A stretch of DNA of 64,000 bases from an uncultured Thomasclavelia sp. (GCF_944324745.1 NZ_CALUXO010000081.1:30297-94296); one strand, 5' to 3'; positions 17,530 through 27,295 are shown, numbered from the stretch's first letter. Translations and numbers: made by a program. The notes: generated by a model not told the origin, from the letters alone.

Positions 17530-19131
17530 TTATTTTAATAAACCAACAATTTGATCAATATCTTTTTTTCCAAAATAAACATCTTGATCATTAATGATCA
17601 TACAAGGAACAGACATAATTTGATATTGGTCTTTAAGATCTGGAAAATGAGATAAATCAAACATTTCAGCTTCAATATGAGGATTTTCAACAGCTATTCT
17701 TTGAGTAGCCATGACTACTTCAGGACACATTGTACAAGAAAGGGAAACTGCAACTTTGATGTTAATTTTCTTGTCAATCATTTTAATTTGATTGATTATA
17801 TTCTGATCTAATGGTTGTTTAGGGCCAGCAGTGTTGTAAATAGCGATGATAAATGAATTAAATTCATGACCACCGGGAACACCATGATAAGTAATGTTAA
17901 GATAGTTACTGTCTTCATCATAAAAGCTGATTGCTGGAAGCTTGCTATTATCGATAAGTTCATATGATAATTTATCACTTAGCGGGATTAGTTCTTTGAT
18001 AAAGCCCAGCATTTCTTGAGCAAGTGCGCTATTATCATCATAACATTTTAATACTAGATTTTTTTCCAGTTTATCAAAAATTGGTTTTAATTTAGCTTTG
18101 ATGTTACTAGTAATAAAGCCATCAGCTTCATCAGTTTCTTCTTGATTAGAACTTGTTGTTTGTAGCTGAATCTTTTTTGGAGCCAGATCATTTGCCTGAA
18201 CGATATTTGGAATATATTTTTCTAAAGCAGTAGCAGCCTTAGCCCCATCACTAACCGCAGTAACGACTTGTCTTAATTCTTTTACACAAACATCACCTGC
18301 ACCATAAACACCATCAATTGAAGTTTTTTGATTAGCATCAACAATTAGGTTACCTGTTTCATTTAAGGCAACTTGCTCTTTAAACAAGCTCGTAGCTGGT
18401 TCATATCCGGCAAAGACAAAAATCCCAAAAGAATCATTATCTGGTGCTTGATATTGCCAGGTAGTTTGAGTTTTATTATTAATGAATGTGGCTGTTTCTA
18501 ATTGATTGCCACCACTGGCGGCTACGATTTCAGTATTATAATGGATATCGATCTTAGGATGTTCTTTAGCCTTATCACTAACTTGTTTAGCACAGGTAAA
18601 ATCATCTTCACGAATAATAATAGTGACTTTTTTGGCATATTTAGTTAAAAAGACAGCTTCTTCTGCTGCTGCAAAACCACCACCAATGACGAAAACATCT
18701 TTGCCAGTGAAAAATTCACCATCACAAGTAGCACAATAAGCAACGCCACGTCCCTGAAACTCTCGTTCACCTGGGAAGCCTAATTTTCTAGGGTGGCTTC
18801 CAGTGGCTAAAACAATTCCAACAGCCTGATATTGTCCTTTATTGGTAATAACAGTTTTAACGGGGCTTTCTAATTCTAACTTGTTAACATTGGCAATTAA
18901 AAATTCAGCACCAAAATTTTGAGCCTGCTGGCGCATTTGTTCAGTTAGTTCTTTCCCGCTGGTTTGTAAGATTCCTGGATAGTTTACTACTTCTGAAGTA
19001 ATCGTAATTTGCCCGCCAATTGTTTCTTTTTCAATTACTAAAACTGAAAATTTAGCTCGGGCTAAATAAATAGCAGCTGACAGTCCAGCGGGACCGCCAC
19101 CTACTATTATTGCATCATATAAGCTATTCAT
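17530..19131 (-). CDS. AhpF-like flavin reductase with reversed domain order
   Basis: A 533-residue FAD/NAD(P)H disulfide reductase. Residues 1-310 are a thioredoxin reductase module: FAD GGGPAGLSAA near 11, redox CATCDGE near 134, NAD(P) GGGFAAAEEA, and GAGDV at the end. Residues about 340-533 are two tandem thioredoxin-like folds, the second with SCTMCPEV near 464. In classical AhpF these folds come first and the reductase second, so the order is swapped here. It overlaps the ahpC stop by one base (TAATG), so it very likely reduces AhpC. No other partner is visible. It is the last gene of dps-ahpC-ahpF. Confidence 0.9.
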   Translation of the reverse strand: MNSLYDAIIVGGGPAGLSAAIYLARAKFSVLVIEKETIGGQITITSEVVNYPGILQTSGKELTEQMRQQAQNFGAEFLIANVNKLELESPVKTVITNKGQYQAVGIVLATGSHPRKLGFPGEREFQGRGVAYCATCDGEFFTGKDVFVIGGGFAAAEEAVFLTKYAKKVTIIIREDDFTCAKQVSDKAKEHPKIDIHYNTEIVAASGGNQLETATFINNKTQTTWQYQAPDNDSFGIFVFAGYEPATSLFKEQVALNETGNLIVDANQKTSIDGVYGAGDVCVKELRQVVTAVSDGAKAATALEKYIPNIVQANDLAPKKIQLQTTSSNQEETDEADGFITSNIKAKLKPIFDKLEKNLVLKCYDDNSALAQEMLGFIKELIPLSDKLSYELIDNSKLPAISFYDEDSNYLNITYHGVPGGHEFNSFIIAIYNTAGPKQPLDQNIINQIKMIDKKINIKVAVSLSCTMCPEVVMATQRIAVENPHIEAEMFDLSHFPDLKDQYQIMSVPCMIINDQDVYFGKKDIDQIVGLLK

Positions 19132-19694
19132 TAAATTAACCCTACTAGATCTAATGATGGTTTAAGTGTTTCTTCACCAGGTTTCCATTTAGCAGGACAT
19201 ACTTCATCCCCATGTTCGTAAACAAACTGTGACGCCTGAACTCGTCTGAACAGCTCATCAGCATTACGTCCAACATTACCAGCAATTACTTCATACATAA
19301 CGATTTTTCCTTCAGGATTGATGATAAAGCTGCCGCGTTCAGCCATTCCATCAGCTTCGATATATACATCTAAATCTTTAGCCAATTTAGCTGTTGGATC
19401 AGCTAGCATTGGATATTTTATTTTTTGAATTGTTTTAGATGTATCGTGCCATGCTTTATGAACAAAATGACTATCGCATGATACTGAATAAATTTCGCAG
19501 TTGATTTTTTGGAAGTCTTCGTATTTGTTAGCTAAGTCTTCTAACTCTGTAGGGCAAACAAATGTAAAATCAGCTGGATAGAAGAATAAAACATTCCATT
19601 TTCCTAATAAATCTTCTTTCTTAATTGTTTTGAATTCATTTTCATGAAAGGCTTGAGCCTCAAAATCTGTTAGTTCTTTTCCTATTAATGACAT
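19131..19694 (-). CDS. ahpC: Peroxiredoxin AhpC
   Basis: This 187-residue typical 2-Cys peroxiredoxin reduces hydrogen peroxide and alkyl peroxides. The peroxidatic Cys47 lies in FYPADFTFVCPTE and the resolving Cys166 in EVCPAKW, as in family members of the same length (E. coli 187). It is preceded by SD AAGGAG and lies 30 bases after dps. The AhpF-like reductase starts on its stop codon, so the pair forms the peroxide-scavenging system. The operon promoter lies upstream of dps. Confidence 0.97.
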   Translation of the reverse strand: MSLIGKELTDFEAQAFHENEFKTIKKEDLLGKWNVLFFYPADFTFVCPTELEDLANKYEDFQKINCEIYSVSCDSHFVHKAWHDTSKTIQKIKYPMLADPTAKLAKDLDVYIEADGMAERGSFIINPEGKIVMYEVIAGNVGRNADELFRRVQASQFVYEHGDEVCPAKWKPGEETLKPSLDLVGLI

Positions 19695-19724
19695 TTTCTT
19701 TTTCTCCTTTATTAATATTATTTT

Positions 19725-20150
19725 TTAAACAACCTGATTTAACATCCAGATTGATTTTGTAAAATTACCAATATAATCATCCATTAATGATGAAATTAAA
19801 TAATTATCTTCTTTATCAGCTAGCTGTTTAATCTCTTTGATTGCTTCTAATAGATAATTAAAATCTTTTAAAACTGTATTATAGATTTCTTTGGAAGATA
19901 ATTGTTGATCTTTAGCTTCTTCAATTTTACTCAATTCCATAAACTCTTTTAAAGAAGCCACTGGCTGGAAGCCAATCATTAAAATATTTTCAGCAATTTC
20001 ATCGATTGCTTCATTGATGTAATTATAATATTCTTCTAACTTAGCATGGATAGTAAAGAAATCTTTTCCTTTTATATACCAATGAAAATTCTGTAATTTA
20101 TGATATTCAACTACTAAGTCAGCTAATAAAGTATTCAATTTTTTTTCCAT
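19725..20150 (-). CDS. dps: Dps family ferritin-like DNA/iron-binding protein
   Basis: A 141-residue four-helix ferritin-like protein. The Dps ferroxidase signature is visible: LQNFHWYIKGKDFFTIHAKL near residues 17-37 and DEIAENI near 51. Dps cages oxidise Fe(II) with peroxide and store iron, limiting Fenton damage; some also bind DNA, but no basic tail is seen here. First gene of the dps-ahpC-ahpF operon, behind SD AGGAGTGAG. It should be transcribed from a promoter carrying a palindromic operator. Confidence 0.92.
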   Translation of the reverse strand: MEKKLNTLLADLVVEYHKLQNFHWYIKGKDFFTIHAKLEEYYNYINEAIDEIAENILMIGFQPVASLKEFMELSKIEEAKDQQLSSKEIYNTVLKDFNYLLEAIKEIKQLADKEDNYLISSLMDDYIGNFTKSIWMLNQVV

Positions 20151-20188
20151 TTTCTCACTCCTTTGCTTTAAAATGATCGTCGATAAAT

Positions 20189-20204
20189 GTTAGATTAATC
20201 TAAC
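20189..20204 (-). promoter_or_regulatory. Palindromic operator at the dps promoter (PerR/Fur-like?)
   Basis: GTTAGATTAATCTAAC is a perfect 16-bp inverted repeat that covers the expected transcription start, a repressor position. Half-site TTAGATT resembles the PerR half-site TTATAAT, but there is no central base, unlike the 7-1-7 PerR box. The regulator is inferred from the peroxide-defence genes it controls. Confidence 0.6.
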
Positions 20205-20211
20205 TATCTGT

Positions 20212-20240
20212 ATTTTAGCATTAATAACATCTCGACACAA
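20212..20240 (-). promoter_or_regulatory. Promoter of dps-ahpC-ahpF
   Basis: On the minus strand TTGTGT (20235-20240) and an extended TAAAAT (20212-20217, preceded by TGC) are 17 bases apart. An exact palindrome lies directly downstream. Confidence 0.75.
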
Positions 20241-20269
20241 TTATTATGCACTATTATTTTTTTGCTAAA

Positions 20270-20292
20270 CAAAAAAAGAGTTCTAAAGAACT

Positions 20293-20294
<2 letters not shown>
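20270..20294 (-). terminator. Terminator of the LacI-family gene
   Basis: On the minus strand stem AGAGTTC / GAACTCT with a 4-base loop is followed by seven Ts. The gene's TAG stop lies in the stem. Confidence 0.85.
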
Positions 20295-21357
<1,063 letters not shown>

Positions 21358-21401
21358 TTAGTTTTGTCATCAGATTACTGTTAATAGTTAAAAGTTGCTT
21401 T

Positions 21402-21440
21402 GGCAAAAATGCCAGTATAAGATGGTTGTTTTTATACTGG
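21402..21440 (-). terminator. Attenuator-like terminator in the lacI leader
   Basis: On the minus strand a 9-bp stem CCAGTATAA / TTATACTGG is followed by CATTTTTG, an intrinsic-terminator layout placed about 75 bases before the gene. It could stop transcripts that start near 21559. Confidence 0.55.
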
Positions 21441-21452
21441 TTTTACATTTTA

Positions 21453-21533
21453 TCATAAAAAGCTGGTTGCAATTATAAAAAAGATTGTATAGATAAATAA
21501 TAAGATTATTTTACTTAAACCTCTTAGTGGCAA
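21453..21533 (-). CDS. Possible 26-residue leader peptide before the LacI-family gene
   Basis: A TTG-started frame of 26 codons encodes a hydrophobic peptide (IILLFIYTIFFIIATSFL core). A strong SD AAAGGAGGG lies upstream at 21549-21557, but the spacing of 14 bases is long. A stem CTTAAAC / GTTTAAG would enclose the start. It is followed by an attenuator-like terminator and then the regulator gene. Whether it is translated is unproven. Confidence 0.35.
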   Translation of the reverse strand: MPLRGLSKIILLFIYTIFFIIATSFL

Positions 21534-21565
21534 TTAGTTTAAGATTTCCCTCCTTTAACAGTGGT

Positions 21566-21594
21566 ATTATACCCTATTTCTGCAGTTTATGAAA
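21566..21594 (-). promoter_or_regulatory. Candidate promoter of the LacI-family gene and leader
   Basis: On the minus strand TTTCAT (21589-21594) and TATAAT (21566-21571) are 17 bases apart. Transcription would begin near 21559, just before the leader SD, giving a 5' region of about 270 bases. Confidence 0.5.
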
Positions 21595-21690
21595 GTTTTG
21601 TTCTAGGAATTAGTGGGTTACTGATGATTTATTTTATGAAATGATTATTATTTGATATCCAGGTACTTTTATTATATCGATAAAGTAAAT

Positions 21691-21754
21691 TTTAGTCAAT
21701 ATTTTTAGTAAACATTTAGTTATATTTAGTAAAAATAATTGACAATATTTTAGT
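21691..21754 (+). promoter_or_regulatory. TTTAGT direct-repeat array over the galT promoter
   Basis: TTTAGT occurs at 21691, 21704, 21715, 21725 and 21749. The three middle copies are 11 and 10 bases apart, about one helical turn, just upstream of the -35 box; the last lies in the promoter spacer. This looks like a regulator-binding array. The motif is AT-rich, so chance cannot be excluded. Confidence 0.45.
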
Positions 21755-21767
21755 GATAGTTTACAAT
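21739..21767 (+). promoter_or_regulatory. Promoter of galT-galM-galK
   Basis: A consensus TTGACA at 21739-21744 and TACAAT at 21762-21767 are exactly 17 bases apart. SD GAGGGAGG and the galT ATG follow. Five copies of TTTAGT lie around it. Confidence 0.92.
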
Positions 21768-21794
21768 ATAAAGGAAAGATGAGGGAGGAATAAC

Positions 21795-23303
21795 ATGATA
21801 TCAATCAACTATGAGATCAATCGTTTAATCCAGTTTGCTTTAGATGAAAAGATGATAACTGAAGATGAAATGGATTATTCAGTGAATTTATTATTAGACT
21901 TATTTGATTTAGATGAGTTTCATTATGAAGAAGTTAATGAGCCATTACCACTAGCTACACCTATTTTAGAAAATATGCTAGATTATGTTGTCGCTAACGG
22001 TAAATTAGAAAATACGATTACTAATCGGGATCTATTTGATACTCGCATCATGAATTGCGTAATGCCAAGACCCCATTTTGTGATAGAAACATTTAAAGAA
22101 AAATATGCTGTTGCCCCTAAAAAGGCTACTGATTATTATTATAGATTGTCAATTGCCTCAAACTATATTCGTAAAAGTCGTACAGATAAAAATATTATCT
22201 GGAAAAGTTATGTCAAATATGGTAATTTTGAAATTTCGATTAATTTATCAAAACCAGAAAAAGATCCTAAGGAGATAGCTAAAGCTAAGGAAGTAAAAGC
22301 TACTGGTTATCCTAAATGTCTGTTATGTAAGGAAAATGTTGGTTTTCGTGGTGATTTGAATCGTGCGGCACGACAAAATCATCGAATTATTCCGTTACAA
22401 CTGGCCAATGGGGATTATTACCTGCAATATTCTCCTTATGTTTACTATAATGAACATTGCATTGTTTTAAATAAGGAACATAAACCAATGGTAATTAACC
22501 AGGGGACATTTGAAAATCTACTGTCATTTTTAGATTTATTTCCTCATTATATGATTGGTTCTAATGCTGATTTACCAATTGTTGGCGGTTCAATTTTAAC
22601 CCATGATCATTATCAAGGTGGAAATTATGAGTTTCCGATCCAGGAAGCTGAAGTATTAAAAACATTTGAGCTGGGAGATAACAGCAATACGGTCATTGAA
22701 GTAATTCGCTGGCCGCTTTCAACAATTAGAATTACATGTGATACTAAAGAAAGATTAGTAGAACTGGCAATGAAATATCTTAATGCCTGGAAAGAATATA
22801 ATGCACCAGTACTGGATATAATTTCTCATACTGGTACGACCCCTCATAATACCATTACCCCAATTGCTCGTAAAAAAGGGAACAAATATCAAATGGATTT
22901 AGTATTAAGAAATAATCGGACCAGCGATCAATATCCAGATGGGATCTTTCATCCACATCCTGAATCTCATCATATTAAAAAAGAAAATATTGGTTTAATT
23001 GAAGTAATGGGATTAGCAATTTTACCAGCTCGTTTGAAAGATGAATTGTTGTTATTAAAAGAATGTCTATTACAAAAAGCAGAAATTAAAAACTATCCAG
23101 AATTGGAAAAGCACTATCCATGGTTTATTACATTAATGAATGATTACCAAATCAATGAAGAGAATGTCGATGAGATTTTAAAAGAAGCAGTAGCCATTAA
23201 ATTTGTTAATGTTTTAGAGGATGCTGGTGTATTTAAGATGGATGAGCGTGGTATCGATGCATTAACTAGTTTTGTAGCAACGGTTATAGAGGAGGAAGTA
23301 TGA
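21795..23303 (+). CDS. galT: UDP-glucose--hexose-1-phosphate uridylyltransferase (type 2)
   Basis: A 502-residue Leloir pathway enzyme that exchanges UMP between UDP-glucose and galactose 1-phosphate. Length and sequence match the Bacillota-specific GalT family 2 (about 490-500 residues), not the 350-residue type. The catalytic His segment is ILTHDHYQGG near 267, equivalent to the HxHxQ active site. First gene of galT-galM-galK, behind SD GAGGGAGG and a near-consensus promoter. Its stop overlaps the galM start (ATGA). galE is not in this window. Confidence 0.95.
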   Translation: MISINYEINRLIQFALDEKMITEDEMDYSVNLLLDLFDLDEFHYEEVNEPLPLATPILENMLDYVVANGKLENTITNRDLFDTRIMNCVMPRPHFVIETFKEKYAVAPKKATDYYYRLSIASNYIRKSRTDKNIIWKSYVKYGNFEISINLSKPEKDPKEIAKAKEVKATGYPKCLLCKENVGFRGDLNRAARQNHRIIPLQLANGDYYLQYSPYVYYNEHCIVLNKEHKPMVINQGTFENLLSFLDLFPHYMIGSNADLPIVGGSILTHDHYQGGNYEFPIQEAEVLKTFELGDNSNTVIEVIRWPLSTIRITCDTKERLVELAMKYLNAWKEYNAPVLDIISHTGTTPHNTITPIARKKGNKYQMDLVLRNNRTSDQYPDGIFHPHPESHHIKKENIGLIEVMGLAILPARLKDELLLLKECLLQKAEIKNYPELEKHYPWFITLMNDYQINEENVDEILKEAVAIKFVNVLEDAGVFKMDERGIDALTSFVATVIEEEV

Positions 23304-24313
23304 TAAAAATAATTGATAAAATTGATGATAAAATTGATTTGATCCAATTAAAAAATGATAACTTGGAAGTAGTAGTATCTAATTATGGTTGTACAATTAT
23401 CAAAGTTTTAATGAAAGATAAAGATGGAAATATTGATGATGTTGTTTTAGGTTATGATAATTTTTCTGACTATCAAACTAAAGATGCTTATTTAGGAGCT
23501 TTGGTTGGAAGAACAGCTAATCGAATTGGTAAAGGAAAGTTTACACTTAATGGTAAAACCTATCAATTACCAATTAATAACGGACCAAATTGTTTACATG
23601 GTGGTATTAAAGGATTTTCATATCAGATTTTTGATTATCAGATAATAGATGATAATACAGTTGAATTTGCTTATTTATCAAAAGACCAGGAAGAAGGGTA
23701 TCCGGGAAACTTAGATTTTAAAGCTATTTATACATTAAAAGATAATCAATTAAAAGTTAATTATCGGGCAACTAGTGATCAAGATACCATTATTAATATT
23801 ACTAATCATTCTTATTTTAATTTATCTGGGGCTAAAGAAGATATTTATGATCATCACTTATTAGTTCATAGTGATAAATATGCTTGTATTGATCAAGATG
23901 GTTTACCAACTGGTAAATTTAATGATTTAAAAAATACGCCATTTGATTTTACAACTTTAAGACGCATTGGTAATCAAATTGATTTAGAGGATGAACAATT
24001 AAAATTAGGTGCTGGTTATGATCATCCGTTTATTTTTAACCAAGATCATGATCAAGTAGTCTTATATCATCCAAAGACTCAAAGAAAACTGACTGTTAGT
24101 ACTAGTTTACCAGGTGCGCAGATTTATAGTGCTAATTATTTAGATGGAAGAATTGGAAAATATGGTATCAGTTATCCAAAACGTTATGCGATGTGTATTG
24201 AGACCCAAAATTTACCAGATGCCATCAACCTTGAAGAAAATCCTAGTACAATTTTAAAGAAAGGAGATGTATATGATGAATGGACAACATATACATTTGA
24301 AGTGGTTAAATAA
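23300..24313 (+). CDS. galM: Aldose 1-epimerase (mutarotase)
   Basis: A 337-residue beta-sandwich enzyme that interconverts alpha and beta galactose, supplying the alpha form for GalK. Seen: GRTANRIGKGKF near 73-84, NHSYFNLSG with the catalytic His near 170, and the Glu-containing CIETQNLPDA near 302. It starts inside the galT stop (ATGA overlap) behind GGAGG and ends on the galK start (TAATG), so all three genes are translationally coupled. Confidence 0.95.
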   Translation: MIKIIDKIDDKIDLIQLKNDNLEVVVSNYGCTIIKVLMKDKDGNIDDVVLGYDNFSDYQTKDAYLGALVGRTANRIGKGKFTLNGKTYQLPINNGPNCLHGGIKGFSYQIFDYQIIDDNTVEFAYLSKDQEEGYPGNLDFKAIYTLKDNQLKVNYRATSDQDTIINITNHSYFNLSGAKEDIYDHHLLVHSDKYACIDQDGLPTGKFNDLKNTPFDFTTLRRIGNQIDLEDEQLKLGAGYDHPFIFNQDHDQVVLYHPKTQRKLTVSTSLPGAQIYSANYLDGRIGKYGISYPKRYAMCIETQNLPDAINLEENPSTILKKGDVYDEWTTYTFEVVK

Positions 24314-25593
24314 TGAAACAAGCAACACAAATAATTAATGATTTAAAAGATAATAAATATGATGAAATGCTGATTGATTTATATGTTGATGAAAGTCAAC
24401 TAGAGTATCAAAAAAATCGTTATGTCCAGGCAATCGAAAAATATATTTCACTATATGGAGACACTCAGGTTGCTATTTATTCAGCCCCAGGTCGAAGTGA
24501 AGTAGGTGGGAACCACACTGATCACCAACACGGTTGTGTTTTAGCTGCAGCTGTTAATTTGGATGCTATCGCAATTGTAGGAAAAACTGATCAAAGTGTA
24601 AAAGTACTATCTGATGATTTTGATATAGCACCAATTGAAATAGCTGATTTAAAGAAAAAAGTTGAAGAAAGTGGAACTTCTGAAGCTTTGATTCGCGGTG
24701 TATTAGCTCGTTTACAGGAATTAGGATATCAAATTGGTGGTTTTAATGCTTTTATTACTAGTGATGTATTAATGGGAGCTGGACTTTCATCTTCAGCTGC
24801 TTTTGAAACTATTATTGGAACAATTATTTCAGGGTTATATAATCAAATGACAATTGACCCAGTCGTAATCGCTCAAGTAGGACAATATGCTGAAAATGTT
24901 TATTTTGATAAACCATGTGGTTTAATGGATCAATGCGCCAGTTCCGTTGGTAGTTTGATCAATATTGATTTTAAAGATGTTGATAAACCAGTAGTTCGAA
25001 AAGTAGATGTTGATTTTTCAAAATTTGGACATAGTTTATGTATTGTAGATACTAAAGGATCACATGCTGATCTAACTAATGAATATGCTGCAATTCCTTT
25101 AGAAATGAAACAGGTTGCCAATTATTTTGGAAAAGAATTTTTACGTGATGTCGATGAGCAAGAATTTTTTGATAGTATTGCCAAAGTTCGAGAAATTAAT
25201 AATGATCGAGCAGTTTTAAGAGCTATTCATTTATTTGAAGAAAATAAACGGGTTGATCGTGAAGTTGCAGCATTAAATAGCGGTGATTTTGATTTATTTA
25301 AAAAATTGGTTCAAGAATCAGGAAATAGTTCATATAAATTTTTACAAAACGTCTATGCCAATAGTGATGTCTTTAATCAAAGTGTTTCTTTAGGACTGGC
25401 AATGTCTGAAAGAATTTTACAAGATAATGGAGTTTGTCGAGTTCATGGTGGTGGTTTCGCTGGAACGATTCAGGCTTTTGTTAAGGATGAATTTGTATCA
25501 AAATATCAAATGGAAATTGAAAAGGTCTTTGGTCAAGGCTCTTGTCATATTTTAAAAGTTCGAAAATATGGTGGAAAAGAAGTAATTGATTAA
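24313..25593 (+). CDS. galK: Galactokinase
   Basis: A 426-residue GHMP kinase that phosphorylates galactose at C1. It has the galactokinase signature PGRSEVGGNHTDHQHG (about 58-73), the GHMP ATP loop MGAGLSSSAAFE (about 154-165) and the C-terminal GGGFAGTIQAF. It is longer than typical GalK (about 390) because of an extra N-terminal helical stretch of about 40 residues before the signature. Last gene of the gal operon. A hairpin with a modest T-tail follows. Confidence 0.95.
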   Translation: MKQATQIINDLKDNKYDEMLIDLYVDESQLEYQKNRYVQAIEKYISLYGDTQVAIYSAPGRSEVGGNHTDHQHGCVLAAAVNLDAIAIVGKTDQSVKVLSDDFDIAPIEIADLKKKVEESGTSEALIRGVLARLQELGYQIGGFNAFITSDVLMGAGLSSSAAFETIIGTIISGLYNQMTIDPVVIAQVGQYAENVYFDKPCGLMDQCASSVGSLINIDFKDVDKPVVRKVDVDFSKFGHSLCIVDTKGSHADLTNEYAAIPLEMKQVANYFGKEFLRDVDEQEFFDSIAKVREINNDRAVLRAIHLFEENKRVDREVAALNSGDFDLFKKLVQESGNSSYKFLQNVYANSDVFNQSVSLGLAMSERILQDNGVCRVHGGGFAGTIQAFVKDEFVSKYQMEIEKVFGQGSCHILKVRKYGGKEVID

Positions 25594-25647
25594 CAGAATT
25601 AAATTATCGTTATTAAACAGATAGATAAAATAATTAAAATTATTTAT

Positions 25648-25678
25648 TGATGAAGTTGTCTCATGGCAACTTCATTTT
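25648..25678 (+). terminator. Terminator of galT-galM-galK
   Basis: A 9-bp stem ATGAAGTTG / CAACTTCAT around an 8-base loop is followed by TTTTCATT, so the T-tail is weak. Confidence 0.7.
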
Positions 25679-25796
25679 CATTATCTATTTTTGAATTTTG
25701 ATTGTTTAAATTGACTTTAGTTTAAAATAGCTTTGATAAAATCATCATTTTTATAAAGAAATATCCTAATTTTAAGTGAAAAAATACGGAAAAATC

Positions 25797-25825
25797 TCGC
25801 AACTATCCTAGGTTTGGGTTATAAT
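25797..25825 (+). promoter_or_regulatory. Promoter of the second pyruvate kinase gene
   Basis: TATAAT at 25820-25825 is preceded by a GGT; the -35 position (TCGCAA) is a poor match, so activation or another sigma contact may be needed. Confidence 0.5.
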
Positions 25826-25864
25826 AGAACTGTACGAAATTGAGAAGAAGGATGGTAAATTGGT

Positions 25865-27295
25865 ATGTTAAAAAATAGTGAAATAAGTAAGACAAAAATT
25901 ATTTGTACCATTGGACCAGCATCTGACAACAAAAAAATGTTGACTAAACTGGTTAAAGCTGGTATGAATGTCATGCGTTTAAATTTTTCACATGGGTCTC
26001 ATGAGGAGCATTTAAGGAAAATAGAATTGATTACTGAAATTAATCAGGAATTAGGCAGTAAGGTTGCAATTTTGTTAGATACAAAAGGACCTGAAATTAG
26101 AACTGGTGATTTTGTTGGGGGACAAACTGAATTTAAAAAGGGTCAAGTATCGGTTATTACAACTGAGGATATCGTTGGAACTAGTGATCGTTTTACAATC
26201 ACATATAAAGAATTATATAAAGATGTTAAACCTGGTGGTTTCATCTTAGTCAATGATGGCCAAGTTGAGTTATTAGTTGACCATGTTGAAGGTGAGGATA
26301 TTGTTTGTGTTTGTGCCAACAATGGTGTTGTTAAAGATAAACGAGGAATTAATGTTCCAGGAATTAAGTTAGGATTTGATTATTTATCTAAAAAAGATAT
26401 TGATGATATCACTTGGGGATGTAAACAACCATTTAATTTTATCGCTGCATCATTTGTAAGACGGGCACAAGATGTTATTGATGTTAAGAAATTATTAATT
26501 GAAAATGGTCGTTCTGATATTCAAGTCATCGCTAAAATTGAAAATAGCGAAGGTGTTGAAAACATGGATGAAATCTTAAAGATGGCTGATGGTATCATGG
26601 TTGCTCGTGGTGATTTAGGAGTAGAAGTACCAGCTGAGGATGTTCCATTAATTCAAAAAGAGATCATCAAAAAATGTAAGGATAAAGGAAAACTAGTTAT
26701 TACAGCAACTCAAATGCTTGAAAGTATGCAACAAAATCCTCGTCCAACTCGAGCTGAAGTTAGTGACGTTGCTAATGCAATTTTTGATGGTACTGATGCT
26801 ATCATGTTATCAGGAGAATCAGCATCTGGTAAATATCCAGAAGAAGCCGTTATGACAATGAATAAAATTGCTTTAAAAACTGAAGGTAGTCTTGATTATG
26901 ATTCTTTACATCGTCAGGCAGTTAGAACAGCACCTCAAGATACTTCTGAAGCTGTTTGTATGTCAGTAGCTGAAATTGCTTCTAAATTTAACGTGGCGGC
27001 AATTATTGCCTTTACTGAAAGTGGATTTACAGCTCGTAAGATGTCTCGTTATCGTCCAAAGTCTTTGATTATTGCTGCTACACCAGAAGAGAAAACAACT
27101 AGATCATTAGCTGTTAACTGGGGTGTTTTACCAGTTAAATGTAAATACATGCAAACTAGAGCTACAATGATTGAATATGCAGAAATTTTAGCAAAAGAAA
27201 ATGGAATTGAACCAGGTCAATTGATTTTAGTTACTGGTGGTAAACCAGGAATTGGTGGCGATACTAGCTACTTAGAATTAATAAAAGTAAAATAA
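25865..27295 (+). CDS. pyk: Pyruvate kinase (second copy)
   Basis: A 476-residue pyruvate kinase, complete with the DTKGPEIRTG, IAKIENSEG and MVARGDLGVE motifs. It is a paralogue of the gene at 2121-3557. From about residue 64 to 148 the two proteins are nearly identical and the DNA is alike, while the first 60 residues agree only about half the time. It lies between the gal operon and a ROK kinase/alpha-galactosidase pair, with its own promoter and terminator. A role tied to sugar growth conditions is inference. The SD is AAGAAGGATGG at some distance before the ATG. Confidence 0.96.
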   Translation: MLKNSEISKTKIICTIGPASDNKKMLTKLVKAGMNVMRLNFSHGSHEEHLRKIELITEINQELGSKVAILLDTKGPEIRTGDFVGGQTEFKKGQVSVITTEDIVGTSDRFTITYKELYKDVKPGGFILVNDGQVELLVDHVEGEDIVCVCANNGVVKDKRGINVPGIKLGFDYLSKKDIDDITWGCKQPFNFIAASFVRRAQDVIDVKKLLIENGRSDIQVIAKIENSEGVENMDEILKMADGIMVARGDLGVEVPAEDVPLIQKEIIKKCKDKGKLVITATQMLESMQQNPRPTRAEVSDVANAIFDGTDAIMLSGESASGKYPEEAVMTMNKIALKTEGSLDYDSLHRQAVRTAPQDTSEAVCMSVAEIASKFNVAAIIAFTESGFTARKMSRYRPKSLIIAATPEEKTTRSLAVNWGVLPVKCKYMQTRATMIEYAEILAKENGIEPGQLILVTGGKPGIGGDTSYLELIKVK

